Notes: generated by a model not told the origin, from the letters alone. A DNA stretch of 64,000 nt from Nitrobacter sp. NHB1 (GCF_036964665.1 NZ_JBAMDA010000001.1:2022001-2086000), one strand, 5' to 3'; shown: positions 31,485 to 44,337, numbered from the stretch's first letter. Program-made: numbers and translations.

Positions 31485-32012
31485 TTACATCACCTCGGCG
31501 ACCACGCGGCCGACGCCGCGGCCGGTCAACCCTATCGCGCGGGCGGCGCCTTTCGAAAGATCCAGCACGCGGCCGCGGATGAACGGACCGCGATCGTTGA
31601 TGGTGACGACCACGCTGCGGCTGCCATGGGTGACCCTCAGTCTGGTCCCGAACGGCAGACTGCGATGGGCGGCGGTCATGGCGTTCTGGTTGAAGCGCTG
31701 GCCGGACGCGGTGCGGCTGCCGGACTCACTGCCGTAATAGGAGGCCATGCCGGAGAACGACCGGTGCGAACCGGCGGAACGCCCCAAGGACGCATTGGCG
31801 TTCATCCAAGACGAGCCCGCGGTGCCGTGGCCCGCAGCATGATGTGCCCGGTCGTGATGGTGATGATGATAATGATGATGCCGGTGATGGTTGCGCGAGC
31901 GGGCCGATGCCTCGGTCACGCTCCCCGCAATCAGAACGGTAGCGGCGATCACGGCAGCTACCGTGCGCGGCCGGATTAGAAACCCCCACGTCGACTTTAG
32001 CGAGTGCACCAT
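31485..32012 (-). CDS. RlpA-like double-psi beta-barrel lipoprotein/secreted protein with His-rich linker
   Basis: A 175-residue exported protein. An N-terminal hydrophobic segment (VAAVIAATVLIAGSVTEASA) is a signal peptide without a lipobox Cys. Residues 42-53 include ten His, followed by more His in DRAHHAAGHG. The C-terminal double-psi barrel has GMASYYGSESGSRTASGQRF, AAHRSLPFGTRLRVTH, VVVTINDRGPFIRGRVLDLS and GAARAIGLTGRGVGRV, the RlpA core. RlpA enzymes cleave denuded glycan strands at the septum; no SPOR domain is present here. The His run may bind metals; that is inference. It faces the atp operon across about 640 bp. Confidence 0.88.
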   Translation of the reverse strand: MVHSLKSTWGFLIRPRTVAAVIAATVLIAGSVTEASARSRNHHRHHHYHHHHHDRAHHAAGHGTAGSSWMNANASLGRSAGSHRSFSGMASYYGSESGSRTASGQRFNQNAMTAAHRSLPFGTRLRVTHGSRSVVVTINDRGPFIRGRVLDLSKGAARAIGLTGRGVGRVVAEVM

Positions 32013-32654
32013 ATTGAAGGACCCCTTAAAAGTATTGCCGCCTCTGCGGCAAGTGAAACCCCTAACCGTTGAGTCGCCGCAGCGTTAAACCTCCAACTAA
32101 GGCGTAAAATAGGCAGGAAACTGCTTCATGACTCGGCTGAAATATCTTTTGATCGGCAGGTAGTGACCAACTAATCGTATCAATACTTATTTTAATAGAA
32201 TATGTACGACGCTGTGCTTGCATGTACTGTAAAAGAAAGCCCTGTCACGGCACCGGTAACCATTCAGCAAGTATTACAGCGCGTTTCGACACCGGCCCGA
32301 TCGGAAGCCGGAGAGAAAACCGCTGCCGCACGGGACTAACTTGCGCTTCTTCAGACACCGGCATGCCCGTCTGAATTACTGTACGGCGGAAACGCACCCT
32401 CGCGCTCCAATCGTTCGGCTGAATGTCCGGCCTGGCGAATTCCCGCCATGCGACAAGGTATCGCCGCACGCTGCCGTCATGTTGCACCTGCGCGTGCGCT
32501 ATGTTAGCAAAGCCGCGATTTTAACGCTGCCGATACGCTTGTGTCGGTCGGAAATCGAAGTCCCTCTTGAATTCCAAGGGCTTGGGCCGCTTTTAGCGCC
32601 GCTTGTTGGCGACGGCTTTTCCCTTGCGAATTTGACAGCTTGAAGAGCGCTCTG
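32013..32654. other. 642-bp divergent intergenic region upstream of the atp operon
   Basis: No convincing gene. A notably AT-rich stretch at about 32140-32240 (for example CTTATTTTAATAGAATATG) stands out against the GC-rich background and is a likely place for promoter elements of atpH and/or the RlpA-like gene. An 80-codon open frame at 32245-32487 on the minus strand has no recognisable features. Confidence 0.45.
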
Positions 32655-34747
<2,093 letters not shown>

Positions 34748-34756
34748 TCGTTCTTC

Positions 34757-34862
34757 ACCTCTCCCGCTCGCGGGAGAGGTCGACCGGCGCAGCCGGTCGG
34801 GTGGGGGATTTTGCGATAGACTTCGGCCCCCTCCCTAATCCTCGCCCGCATGCGGGAGAGGG
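34757..34862. repeat. Palindromic element between atpA and atpG (family I)
   Basis: CCTCTCCCGCTCGCGGGAGAGG forms a hairpin at about 34758-34779 and ACCGGCGCAGCCGGT another at about 34782-34797. The element closes with CTCGCCCGCATGCGGGAGAG to 34862. Such elements are common in this bacterial group. Here it lies inside an operon, 34 bp before atpG. Confidence 0.75.
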
Positions 34863-34896
34863 AAAAGGCCGAGCAAGAGGATAGACAGAGTTACCG

Positions 34897-35775
34897 ATGG
34901 CCAGCCTTAAAGACATGCGCGTCCGCATCGCCTCGACCAAGGCGACGCAGAAGATCACCAAGGCCATGCAGATGGTGGCGGCGTCCAAGCTCCGCCGCGC
35001 GCAGAACGCCGCGGAAGCAGCGCGGCCCTACGCCCAGAAGATGGACGCGGTGATTTCCAACATCGCCAGCGCCGCAGCGGGCTCACCCAATGCGTCGCCG
35101 CTTCTGGTCGGCACCGGGAAGGATCAGGTTCACCTGCTGCTGGTCTGCACCGGCGAGCGCGGCCTGTCGGGAGCATTCAACTCGGCCATCGTCCGCCTCG
35201 CCCGTGACAGGGCGCTCGCCCTGATGAACCAGGGCAAGGAGGTCAGGTTCTTCTGCGTCGGGCGCAAGGGCTTCGAGCAGCTTCGCCGTATCTTCGAGAA
35301 ACAGATCGTCGAGACCGTCGAACTGCGTTCGGTGCGCCAGCTTGGCTTCGTCAATGCCGAGGCGATTGCGAAGAAGGTGCTGGCACGGTTCGAGGCCGGC
35401 GAGTTCGACGTCTGCACCCTGTTCTATTCGCGCTTCCAGTCGGTCATTGCCCAGGTTCCGACCGCCCAGCAGATCATTCCGCTGGCAATTGAAGCCTCGG
35501 CCGGGACTGGCGATTCTGCGCCGTCCTACGAATACGAACCGGAAGAGGATGAAATTCTCAACCGGCTGCTTCCGCGCAATCTCGCGGTGCAGGTTTTCCG
35601 CGCGCTTCTGGAAAACAACGCGTCGTTCTACGGCGCGCAGATGAGCGCGATGGACAACGCGACGCGGAACGCGGGCGACATGATCCGCAAGCAGACGTTG
35701 GTTTACAACCGGACCCGTCAGGCGATGATCACGAAGGAGCTGATCGAAATCATCTCCGGCGCCGAGGCCATCTAG
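34897..35775 (+). CDS. atpG: ATP synthase F1 gamma subunit
   Basis: Central rotating shaft subunit; 292 residues. It begins [20 protein letters not shown], followed by [16 protein letters not shown], the conserved N-terminal coiled coil. [16 protein letters not shown] and, near the C-terminus, [20 protein letters not shown] and [18 protein letters not shown] are diagnostic. An Ohr-family gene follows 14 bp after the stop, before atpD. Confidence 0.97.
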   Translation: MASLKDMRVRIASTKATQKITKAMQMVAASKLRRAQNAAEAARPYAQKMDAVISNIASAAAGSPNASPLLVGTGKDQVHLLLVCTGERGLSGAFNSAIVRLARDRALALMNQGKEVRFFCVGRKGFEQLRRIFEKQIVETVELRSVRQLGFVNAEAIAKKVLARFEAGEFDVCTLFYSRFQSVIAQVPTAQQIIPLAIEASAGTGDSAPSYEYEPEEDEILNRLLPRNLAVQVFRALLENNASFYGAQMSAMDNATRNAGDMIRKQTLVYNRTRQAMITKELIEIISGAEAI

Positions 35776-35789
35776 CAGCAGGAGCGTTC

Positions 35790-37707
<1,918 letters not shown>

Positions 37708-37712
37708 GCTGG

Positions 37713-37794
37713 GCGAATAGCAAACAGGGAGTAGCGAATAGGAACCGGTGAAGAATGAAGCGCGATCTATTCGCTATTCGCTATTCGCTATTCG
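37713..37794. repeat. CTATTCG tandem repeats and inverted copies between atpD and atpC
   Basis: Four exact copies of CTATTCG run from 37767 to 37794. The complement GCGAATAG occurs at 37713-37720 and 37734-37741. The two sets can pair into alternative hairpins ten bases before the atpC start. Confidence 0.85.
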
Positions 37795-37804
37795 CTAATT
37801 GATC

Positions 37805-38212
37805 ATGGCCACCTTCCACTTCGATCTTGTCTCCCCTGAAAAGCTCGCCTTCTCCGGCGAGGTCGATCAGGTCGACATTCCCGGCGTCGAGGGCGACTTC
37901 GGCGTTCTTGCCGGCCACGCACCCGTCGTCGCGGCGATCCGTCCCGGAATCCTGACCGTCACCGCTGGCGGCAGGCAACAGAAGATCATCGTGCTCGGCG
38001 GTCTGGCCGAAGTCTCAGAAAAGGGCCTGACAGTGCTCGCCGACGTCGCGACCTCCATCGAGGAGATTGATCGCGCCCAGTTCGCTGACAGGATCGCGAG
38101 CATGGAGGCCAAGCTGGCGGAAAAGGAAGGCTCCGAACTCGACAAGGCCATCGAGCGGCTGGATCACTTCAAGAGCATTCAGAGCCAGCTCAATACGACG
38201 GCGCTGCACTGA
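37805..38212 (+). CDS. atpC: ATP synthase F1 epsilon subunit
   Basis: Regulatory subunit that contacts gamma and the c-ring; 135 residues from the ATG at 37805 ([20 protein letters not shown]). The N-terminal beta-sandwich has [20 protein letters not shown], and the C-terminal helical part is short. A TTG at 37799 would add two residues and is less likely. The ribosome-binding region is made of CTATTCG tandem repeats instead of a clear Shine-Dalgarno, which could lower its translation; that is inference. Confidence 0.95.
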   Translation: MATFHFDLVSPEKLAFSGEVDQVDIPGVEGDFGVLAGHAPVVAAIRPGILTVTAGGRQQKIIVLGGLAEVSEKGLTVLADVATSIEEIDRAQFADRIASMEAKLAEKEGSELDKAIERLDHFKSIQSQLNTTALH

Positions 38213-38229
38213 GCCTCATAGCTGAGCAT

Positions 38230-38501
38230 CGTTTTCGGATGCGCCGCACTGCCGTCATTGCCTGGCTTGACCCGGCAATCCATCAATCTTCGAAAGAAGC
38301 TGGATGCGCGGGTCATAGGCGAGCAGACGCAACGCCGTTCCTCGAACGGCTATGCGCCCGCATGACGCCGGAACACAGATCGATTCCATGCCATCAAGAA
38401 GAGCTTTTCGCTTCTGATGGAATCAGAAGCGTGGCTCTATGATTTTGATTTGACGCGTTTTCTTCGCGCGACCGGTACCCACTTCGCTCGGGAACGCTCT
38501 A
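38230..38501. repeat. Cluster of palindromic elements after atpC (families G and B)
   Basis: 38245-38375 resembles family G (TTGCCTGGCTTGACCCGGCAA hairpin, TCTTCGAAAGAAGC, CGCCGTTCCTCGAACGGC). 38398-38501 is family B: a hairpin (AGAGCTTTTCGCTTCTGATG, AATCAGAAGCGTGGCTCT) then GACGCGTTTTCTTCGCGCG and CTTCGCTCGGGAACGCTCTA. The final CTA supplies the rppH stop. Confidence 0.75.
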
Positions 38502-39002
38502 ACCGCTCGAGAGGCTCGCGAATTCCTCGACAACACGCTCATAGACCGGGCGCTTGAAAGGCACGATTAACCGGGGCAGGTTCTGCATCGGCTCCCAGCG
38601 CCAAGTGATGAATTCCGGCTTGTGGCCATCGCCCGGATTGGCGACATCGATCTCGTTGTCCTTGCCGGTGAAGCGCATCGCATACCACTTCTGGCGCTGT
38701 CCGCGATAGCGGCCCTTCCAGGCCCGTCCGGCCACCGTGCGCGGAATATCATAGATCAGCCAGTCGGATACCTCGGCGAGCTTCTCGACCGAGCGAACGC
38801 TGGTTTCCTCATAGAGTTCGCGTTTCGCCGCGAGCCATGTGTCCTCGCCGGGGTCGACGCCACCTTGCGGCATCTGCCAGACATGCTCGTCGTCGACGTG
38901 CTCAATGCCGCCGGCCCGGCGACCGATGAAGACAAGTCCCCCCTCGTTGATCAGCATCATGCCGACGCAAGTGCGGTAGGGTAGATCGTCGTAGCGTGCC
39001 AT
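38499..39002 (-). CDS. rppH: RNA pyrophosphohydrolase (Nudix)
   Basis: Removes pyrophosphate from 5'-triphosphate RNA, which exposes transcripts to RNase E-type decay. The product is 167 residues from [20 protein letters not shown]. The Nudix box is complete with Gly47, Glu53, Arg61-Glu62 and Glu65-Glu66; the usual late Gly is Ser68. [20 protein letters not shown] is the RppH form. The conserved C-terminal aromatic [19 protein letters not shown] is also seen. Its TAG stop lies in a family B repeat. It is last in the ctpA-linked series. Confidence 0.94.
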   Translation of the reverse strand: MARYDDLPYRTCVGMMLINEGGLVFIGRRAGGIEHVDDEHVWQMPQGGVDPGEDTWLAAKRELYEETSVRSVEKLAEVSDWLIYDIPRTVAGRAWKGRYRGQRQKWYAMRFTGKDNEIDVANPGDGHKPEFITWRWEPMQNLPRLIVPFKRPVYERVVEEFASLSSG

Positions 39003-39066
39003 TTCCGTCAATGCCTTTCGCGCCTCCCCGCTTTTGAAAAACGACGGGACGCGGATTCGGATATCA

Positions 39067-39169
39067 GAGCAGGATCCCGAAAAGTGGAAACCGGGTTTCG
39101 GGTAAGATTATGCTCAATCAAAAGGATAAGGCTAGACTCCGATTCAACGCAGTTGGATCGGAGTCTAGC
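39067..39169. repeat. Composite family A element whose hairpin includes the YibQ-like stop codon
   Basis: The first part runs from GATCCCGAAAAGTGGAAACC to TTATGCTCAATCAAAAGG. The second part is a hairpin at 39130-39169 with a perfect 14-bp stem (GGCTAGACTCCGAT with ATCGGAGTCTAGCC). The TAG stop of the minus-strand gene is within the stem. Confidence 0.8.
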
Positions 39170-40370
39170 CCGATTTTGATTTCAGCATCGCGGTCGTCAA
39201 CGGCACAAGCATCACGCCACGGCTTTCGAGACCCTTGGTCCAGGCGTCGATTCGGGCGATGGAAACCGGAAGCGCCGAAGCCATGCCAATGGCAGCCCCC
39301 CGCTCCTTCGCCAGGTCTTCAAGTCTTGCGAGCGCCTTGTCGATTTCCACCGAGGTCGGGACGGCATCAATGGTCAGGTCGGCCTTGGCGAACGGCATCG
39401 CCTGCCCCTCCGCGAGCTGACCCGCGACGCTCCTCGGAGTGGAGCCGTCGTCAAGATAGCCAAGGCCGCGCTTGGCTGCTTCGCGAATGATCGGCTGCAT
39501 GACCGCAGCGGCGGCGACAAATCGGGCTCCCATGAAATTGGCGAGACCGACATAGCCCTGAAAGCGGCTGAGGTGCCAATGCAGGCGATCGATATTCTGT
39601 TCAGTACCGAGCGTCGTCAGCAGGGTCTGCGGTCCGGGGTCGTTGTCGGGATAGTCATAGGGCTCCATGGGGACCTGCAACAGAATCTCGTGGCGTTGCG
39701 CGCGCGCCTGCTCCACCAGCTCGCCCGGATCGGACCCGTAAGGCGTGAACGCCAGCGTCACGGCCGGCGGCAGTTTCATGATGGCATCGGTGGTTTTGGC
39801 CGCGCCGACGCCGAGACCGCCGACCACGATCGCGACCACCGGCATCGTCGCCGCCTTCGCGCGATCCGCATCGGTGCCCGTCGCGTAAGCCTTGAAGGGC
39901 TTCAACCCGTCGGCGGCAACCGGGATCATTCCGTAACGCGACTTCTCCAACAGACGCGGATCGATTCCGGCCATCGTCACCGGCGCGGCGCCGCCGCCAG
40001 CCGTGCCGGAATCCGCGCCCGCGACAACGACATCCTGGCGCGTTCCGCTGGAGCCGTCGATGATGGTGATGGTTTTCCGACCGGCCTCGGGCTGTGCGGC
40101 GACGGCGGTGGCGCTGGCCGGCTTTTGTGACGCTGGTGGGGTCGTCGCGGACTTGTCCTCGGGGGCCACGGTTTGCCGGATCGCAACCCGCGCCGTGGGC
40201 TCGCCGCCCAGAGGATCGTGGTTGAAAAGAGCAAAGCCCACGAAGACGACAAGAATGAATCCGAGCAAAACCGCCGTTGCCTGTGGCAACGTGAAAGGGA
40301 GCCGGAAACGGCGCTTGGGCGCGGAGTTCTGTCCAAGTGGCGCGCTGAGATCGTCCGTCGTGTCGGCCAT
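39165..40370 (-). CDS. Divergent polysaccharide deacetylase (YibQ-like)
   Basis: A 401-residue membrane-anchored protein. After about 30 basic residues comes one span (ATAVLLGFILVVFVGFALFN), a Pro/Ala linker, and from about residue 170 the divergent polysaccharide deacetylase domain: VAIVVGGLGVGAAKTTDAIM, LPPAVTLAFTPYGSDPGELV, HEILLQVPMEPYDYPDNDPG, FVGLANF-like YVGLANFMGARF and GLGYLDDGST. In several bacteria it follows envC and ctpA, as here, and is thought to act on the envelope; no activity is proven. Its stop codon lies in a repeat hairpin. Confidence 0.9.
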   Translation of the reverse strand: MADTTDDLSAPLGQNSAPKRRFRLPFTLPQATAVLLGFILVVFVGFALFNHDPLGGEPTARVAIRQTVAPEDKSATTPPASQKPASATAVAAQPEAGRKTITIIDGSSGTRQDVVVAGADSGTAGGGAAPVTMAGIDPRLLEKSRYGMIPVAADGLKPFKAYATGTDADRAKAATMPVVAIVVGGLGVGAAKTTDAIMKLPPAVTLAFTPYGSDPGELVEQARAQRHEILLQVPMEPYDYPDNDPGPQTLLTTLGTEQNIDRLHWHLSRFQGYVGLANFMGARFVAAAAVMQPIIREAAKRGLGYLDDGSTPRSVAGQLAEGQAMPFAKADLTIDAVPTSVEIDKALARLEDLAKERGAAIGMASALPVSIARIDAWTKGLESRGVMLVPLTTAMLKSKSG

Positions 40371-40472
40371 CGAGCTCCCCGAATCATCCGATTCGACGAT
40401 ACCATGGACGCTCGCAAAGGCGGCAGGCCGCGATCACGCGTAGTCGCCGGCCAATCGACCTTGGCGGAAAAA

Positions 40473-40499
40473 GGAAAACGGGCGTCCAAAGGACGCCCG
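40473..40499 (-). terminator. Intrinsic terminator after ctpA
   Basis: On the minus strand CGGGCGTCC, TTT and GGACGCCCG form a perfect 9-bp stem with a 3-base loop, followed by TTTTCC. It lies about 25 bp after the ctpA stop and should separate ctpA from the YibQ-like gene. Confidence 0.85.
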
Positions 40500-40521
40500 A
40501 ATCCGAAAAATCCAACTTATT

Positions 40522-41877
40522 TCAGTTCGTTGCCTTTTTCGCGGGCTTCTCGATCGCCGCCTTGTCGCCGGGAGCCGGCGACGAGGCGTTGACCTTGATG
40601 CCGTGCAGAAGGTCATCGGCCATCTTGAGCGCCTTGTCGTTCTTGGCGTCCGGCGGAACGTAGGATTGCGAGCCGGTCTTTTCGTCGTTGCCGTTCCGCA
40701 GATGGCCGCGCAGCGATGCCTCGCCCTTGGTGTCGGTCCGCGACTTCAGTTCATCGGGCACATCCTGAAGCACCTCGACATCCGGAACGATACCCTTGGC
40801 CTGAATCGAGCGGCCCGACGGCGTGTAATAGCGCGCCGTCGTCAGGCGGAGCGCGCCGTTGCCCGACCCGAGCGGAATGATGGTCTGCACGGAACCCTTG
40901 CCGAATGAACGGGTGCCGATCAGTGTCGCCCGCTTGTGGTCCTGCAACGCACCGGCGACGATTTCGGAAGCCGATGCCGACCCGCCGTTGATCAGAACGA
41001 TCACCGGCTTGCCCTTGGTGAGGTCGCCGGGATGCGCGCTGCGACGCTGGGTTTCCTCGGCGTTGCGGCCGCGCGTCGACACAATCTCACCGCGATCGAG
41101 GAAGCTGTCGGAAACGGTCACCGCTTCTTCGAGCAATCCGCCGGGGTTGTTGCGCAGATCGATGATGTAGCCCTTGAGCTTGTCCCCGATCTGGCCTTGC
41201 AGGTCGGAAATCGACTTCTTGAGGCCTTCGGTGGTCTGCTCGTTGAAGGTGGTGATGCGGATATAGGCGATGTCGTCGGCCTCGACGTGCGAGCGCACCG
41301 AGCGGACGCGGATGTTGTCGCGCACCAGCGTCACATCGATCGGATTGTCCTGGCCCTTGCGGACGATCTTCAGCTTGATCTTGGTGCCGATCGGACCGCG
41401 CATTTTGTCGACGGCCTGGTTGAGGGTGAGTCCCTGCACCGCCTCGTCGTCAAGATTGGTGATAATGTCGTTGGCCAGGATGCCCGCCTTGGATGCCGGC
41501 GTGTCGTCGATCGGCGAAACCACCTTGACCAGGCCGTCCTCCATCGTGACCTCGATGCCGAGGCCGCCGAACTCGCCGCGCGTCTGCACCTGCATGTCGC
41601 GGAAGCTCTTGGCGTCCATGTAGCTCGAATGCGGATCGAGACCCGACAGCATGCCGCTGATGGCCGATTCGATCAGCTTGCTGTCGTCGGGCTTCTCGAC
41701 ATAGTCGCTACGGACCCGCTCGAACACATCGCCGAACAGGTTGAGCTGGCGATAGGTATCCGAAGTCGCGGCTCGCGCGCTCGATCCCATCAGCACCGAC
41801 CGCGGCTGGGTCACGAACAGCGTCAGCGCCGCACCCGCGGCGACGCTGAGAAGAATAAGGGAAACCTTGCGCATCAT
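40522..41877 (-). CDS. ctpA: Carboxyl-terminal processing protease (S41)
   Basis: Periplasmic serine protease of the S41 family; 451 residues with an N-terminal export/anchor segment (VSLILLSVAAGAALTLFV). The N-terminal cap reads LFGDVFERVRSDYVEKPDD, and the PDZ domain (about 85-170) has GLGIEVTMEDGLVKVVSPID. The catalytic Ser lies in VLINGGSASASEIVAGALQD and the Lys in GTRSFGKGSVQTIIPLGSG. The C-terminal Ala/Lys-rich tail ends PAKKATN. The start overlaps the envC-like stop (ATGA), which links the protease to the amidase activator. Homologues process penicillin-binding or other periplasmic proteins. Confidence 0.95.
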   Translation of the reverse strand: MMRKVSLILLSVAAGAALTLFVTQPRSVLMGSSARAATSDTYRQLNLFGDVFERVRSDYVEKPDDSKLIESAISGMLSGLDPHSSYMDAKSFRDMQVQTRGEFGGLGIEVTMEDGLVKVVSPIDDTPASKAGILANDIITNLDDEAVQGLTLNQAVDKMRGPIGTKIKLKIVRKGQDNPIDVTLVRDNIRVRSVRSHVEADDIAYIRITTFNEQTTEGLKKSISDLQGQIGDKLKGYIIDLRNNPGGLLEEAVTVSDSFLDRGEIVSTRGRNAEETQRRSAHPGDLTKGKPVIVLINGGSASASEIVAGALQDHKRATLIGTRSFGKGSVQTIIPLGSGNGALRLTTARYYTPSGRSIQAKGIVPDVEVLQDVPDELKSRTDTKGEASLRGHLRNGNDEKTGSQSYVPPDAKNDKALKMADDLLHGIKVNASSPAPGDKAAIEKPAKKATN

Positions 41878-43280
41878 CCGCGAACCTTTTGGCCTTTATT
41901 TGCGGCCCACCACGGGCCAGGATCAATGGGAGTGCCGTCCTTACGGAACTCGATGTAGAGAACAGGCTGACTCACGTTTGCCGCGAGAATCGAGGCGACA
42001 CGGGAAGTCGATCCCATCGTCGCTACCGGTTCTCCGGTCAACACGAACTGGCCGATGTTAACCGAAATACGCTCCATTCCGGCGATCAGCACATGATACC
42101 CGCCCCCGGCATTGAGGATCAAGAGTTGTCCATAGCTGCGGAACGGTCCGGCATAGACCACCCAGCCATCACACGGTGTTGTGACCTGCGCACCCGGACG
42201 GGCTGCCAACGAAATGCCTTTTTCCACACCGCCGACGCCGTCGGAACCGCCAAAGTCACGTATCTTCGTGCCGTTAACCGGAAACGCCAACAAGCCCTTG
42301 GCGGACGCAAAGGCGATGGCCGGACTGAGCCGGCCGGGATTCTTGAGCGCGGCCAGATTCGGCTTGCCGTTGAGCGGAGCGGGAGCGCCTTGCCGGCTGG
42401 CTGTCGCCGCCGCCTTGGCCGCGCTCTTCAGATCCTGCTCCATCTTGGCGATCAGGCCTTGCAGGCTGTCGACCTGGTGCGACAGTTCAATCGCGCGCGC
42501 GCTCTCCGCGGCCATGTCCTTTTCGATGCTGCTTTGCTGCCGTTGCCGTTCATCCACCAGCGTCGCCAGACGGGTTTGGTCGTCCTTGAGCCTGTCGCGA
42601 TCGACCGCCATCAGATCACGTTCGGCGGCGATTGATTTGCGCAGGCCGACGAGTTCCTCGAGATCAGCCACAAGCTTTTTCGCGCGCGCGCGAATCTCCG
42701 GCACCACGGAGCCGAGCAGTATCGCGGTACGCAGCGACTGCAACGCATCCTCCGGCCGCACCAGCAAAGCGGGCGGTGTGCGACGGCCGACGCGCTGCAG
42801 GGCGGCAAGCACTTCCACGATTTCCGAGCGCCGCGAATCGAGCGAGCCGCGGATTTCCTTTTCGCGCGCGTCGAGCGGCAGCAGACGCGCTTCCGCCTCA
42901 GCAATCTTGGTCTCGATGGCGCGGACCCCGGCGGCAGCATCGATTAACTGTTGATTGAGCTTGGCGCGGTTCTGACCAATCGCCGCGATATCGACCTTCA
43001 GTCGCTCCTGCAGTTTGGCCGCGCTCTTTTGCTGCGACCGCACCGCCTCCAGTTCCTGCTCGCGCTGCTTGATGTCGTCCGCCGACGGAGCGGCAGCCGG
43101 CGCAGGCGTCCCGGCCACCTGCGCCATCGCGGACGAAGAAACCGCGGATGAAAAGCCTGCGAGCAGGCAAGCCGAGATGACAAGCATGGTAGCCGACGGC
43201 GGTTGTCCGCCGCGCGCTTCCAAACGAAGGCCCTGGATCGGCCGCATGTCAGGTGATAGGCGCCGGCTTGTTCGTACCAT
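41874..43280 (-). CDS. EnvC-like murein hydrolase activator with degenerate LytM domain
   Basis: A 468-residue exported protein (an ATG at 43247 gives a shorter form). The signal region is TMLVISACLLAGFSSAVSSS, and a long coiled coil runs through about residues 65-290 (DDIKQREQELEAVRSQQKSA). The C-terminal M23/LytM fold (about 335-460) is clearly recognisable, but the metal site is lost: where active enzymes have HKGID this protein has EKGIS, and the final HxE/HFE-like site reads LYIEFRKDG. This is the pattern of EnvC/NlpD-type activators that stimulate amidases and do not cut themselves. It overlaps ctpA. Confidence 0.92.
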   Translation of the reverse strand: MVRTSRRLSPDMRPIQGLRLEARGGQPPSATMLVISACLLAGFSSAVSSSAMAQVAGTPAPAAAPSADDIKQREQELEAVRSQQKSAAKLQERLKVDIAAIGQNRAKLNQQLIDAAAGVRAIETKIAEAEARLLPLDAREKEIRGSLDSRRSEIVEVLAALQRVGRRTPPALLVRPEDALQSLRTAILLGSVVPEIRARAKKLVADLEELVGLRKSIAAERDLMAVDRDRLKDDQTRLATLVDERQRQQSSIEKDMAAESARAIELSHQVDSLQGLIAKMEQDLKSAAKAAATASRQGAPAPLNGKPNLAALKNPGRLSPAIAFASAKGLLAFPVNGTKIRDFGGSDGVGGVEKGISLAARPGAQVTTPCDGWVVYAGPFRSYGQLLILNAGGGYHVLIAGMERISVNIGQFVLTGEPVATMGSTSRVASILAANVSQPVLYIEFRKDGTPIDPGPWWAANKGQKVRG

Positions 43281-43317
43281 GTTAACCCGATCGCGTCAGC
43301 GCATCCGGCAGGGCGCG

Positions 43318-43800
43318 CTAACCGCGGTGATAAGGATGGCCGGCCAGGATGGTCGCGGCCCGGTAGATCTGTTCCAGCAGCATCACACGCACGATCTGGT
43401 GCGGCCAGGTGGCCGCGCCGAACGCGACGCTCAATCTAGCCTTGCGCCGCAATTCGGGCGAAAGTCCGTCCGCGCCGCCGACGACGAAAACAGTGCTGGC
43501 CACCGACTCATCCCGCCAGCGGCCGAGATGATCCGCGAATGCGGCGCTGTCGATGTTTTTGCCCTTTTCGTCCAGCGCCACCAGGGCCGCTCCCTCGGGG
43601 ACCAAAGCGAAAATTGCCGCGGCCTCTTCGCGAATCCGTTGTCCGGCATCGCGGGCGCGGCTTTCCGGGATTTCATGGACGTCGAGGCCACGGAAGCCGA
43701 GCTTGCGGCCGATATCATCAAGGCGTCCGCGATAGCGATCGGCAAGTTCCCGCTCCGGACCCTGCTTGAGACGCCCAATGGCAATGACGACGAGTCGCAT
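43318..43800 (-). CDS. rlmH: 23S rRNA pseudouridine-1915 N3-methyltransferase
   Basis: SPOUT methyltransferase that methylates pseudouridine 1915 in helix 69 of 23S rRNA; 160 residues. It begins MRLVVIAIGRLKQGPERELA. The knot region has VALDEKGKNIDSAAFADHLG, VFVVGGADGLSPELRRKARL, VAFGAATWPHQIVRVMLLEQ and the terminal HPYHRG. It lies 45 bp after rsfS, the usual rsfS-rlmH pairing of ribosome-related genes. Confidence 0.96.
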   Translation of the reverse strand: MRLVVIAIGRLKQGPERELADRYRGRLDDIGRKLGFRGLDVHEIPESRARDAGQRIREEAAAIFALVPEGAALVALDEKGKNIDSAAFADHLGRWRDESVASTVFVVGGADGLSPELRRKARLSVAFGAATWPHQIVRVMLLEQIYRAATILAGHPYHRG

Positions 43801-43845
43801 CCGCGCAAGCTAGCACGCGCTCCATCAGTTGGCAGGCGCGACGGT

Positions 43846-44337
43846 TCAGACCGTCTTCGCCGTCGCCGTGTTTTGCATCCACAATCTCTCGAGATTGTAG
43901 AATTCGCGAACCTCAGGCCTGAACACGTGCACGATCACATCGCCGGAATCGATCAGCACCCAGTCGCAATTGGGCAGACCTTCGATATGGACGGTCTTGG
44001 CTCCGGTTTCCTTGAGGCCCTTGGCGACGCTTTCGGCGACCGCACCAACGTGCCGGTTGGACCGGCCGGTGGCGATGACCATGTAGTCCGAAAACGCCGA
44101 TCTGCCGCGAAGGTCGATGGTGACTGCATCTTCCGCCTTCATATCCTCGAGGCGGGAAAGGATCAGCTTGAGGGTCTCTTCGACGTCGGGTCGCGCCTTC
44201 GCAACCACAGTGTCTGCCGAAGTAGTGTCTGCCGAAGCAGCGTCTGCCGAAGTCTTGGGTGCTCTCGACCTGGCGGTCTTCGATGTCGTTCGCTTCGGCG
44301 CCGACGAGGGTGCAGAGGACGAGGCAGACCTGGACAA
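43846..44337 (-). CDS. rsfS: Ribosome silencing factor RsfS
   Basis: Binds L14 of the 50S subunit and blocks subunit joining in starvation. The product is 163 residues, longer than the usual 105-120, because of an N-terminal low-complexity extension of about 48 residues (Ser/Ala/Thr/Lys rich). It includes three copies of a 15-bp DNA unit encoding SADT/SADA-like repeats (44209-44253). The conserved core reads KAEDAVTIDLRGRSAFSDYM, GLPNCDWVLIDSGDVIVHVF and FYNLERLW. The start may lie further in; a GTG or later Met would trim the extension. Confidence 0.92.
   Translation of the reverse strand: MSRSASSSAPSSAPKRTTSKTARSRAPKTSADAASADTTSADTVVAKARPDVEETLKLILSRLEDMKAEDAVTIDLRGRSAFSDYMVIATGRSNRHVGAVAESVAKGLKETGAKTVHIEGLPNCDWVLIDSGDVIVHVFRPEVREFYNLERLWMQNTATAKTV
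44209..44253. repeat. 15-bp tandem repeat in rsfS, three copies
   Basis: AGTGTCTGCCGAAGT, AGTGTCTGCCGAAGC and AGCGTCTGCCGAAGT lie end to end at 44209-44223, 44224-44238 and 44239-44253. The unit keeps the reading frame of rsfS. Confidence 0.9.

Noticed and set aside
32245-32487. 80-codon minus-strand frame in the atp upstream region
   Set aside because: No ribosome site, no family resemblance, and it lies in a region expected to hold promoters.
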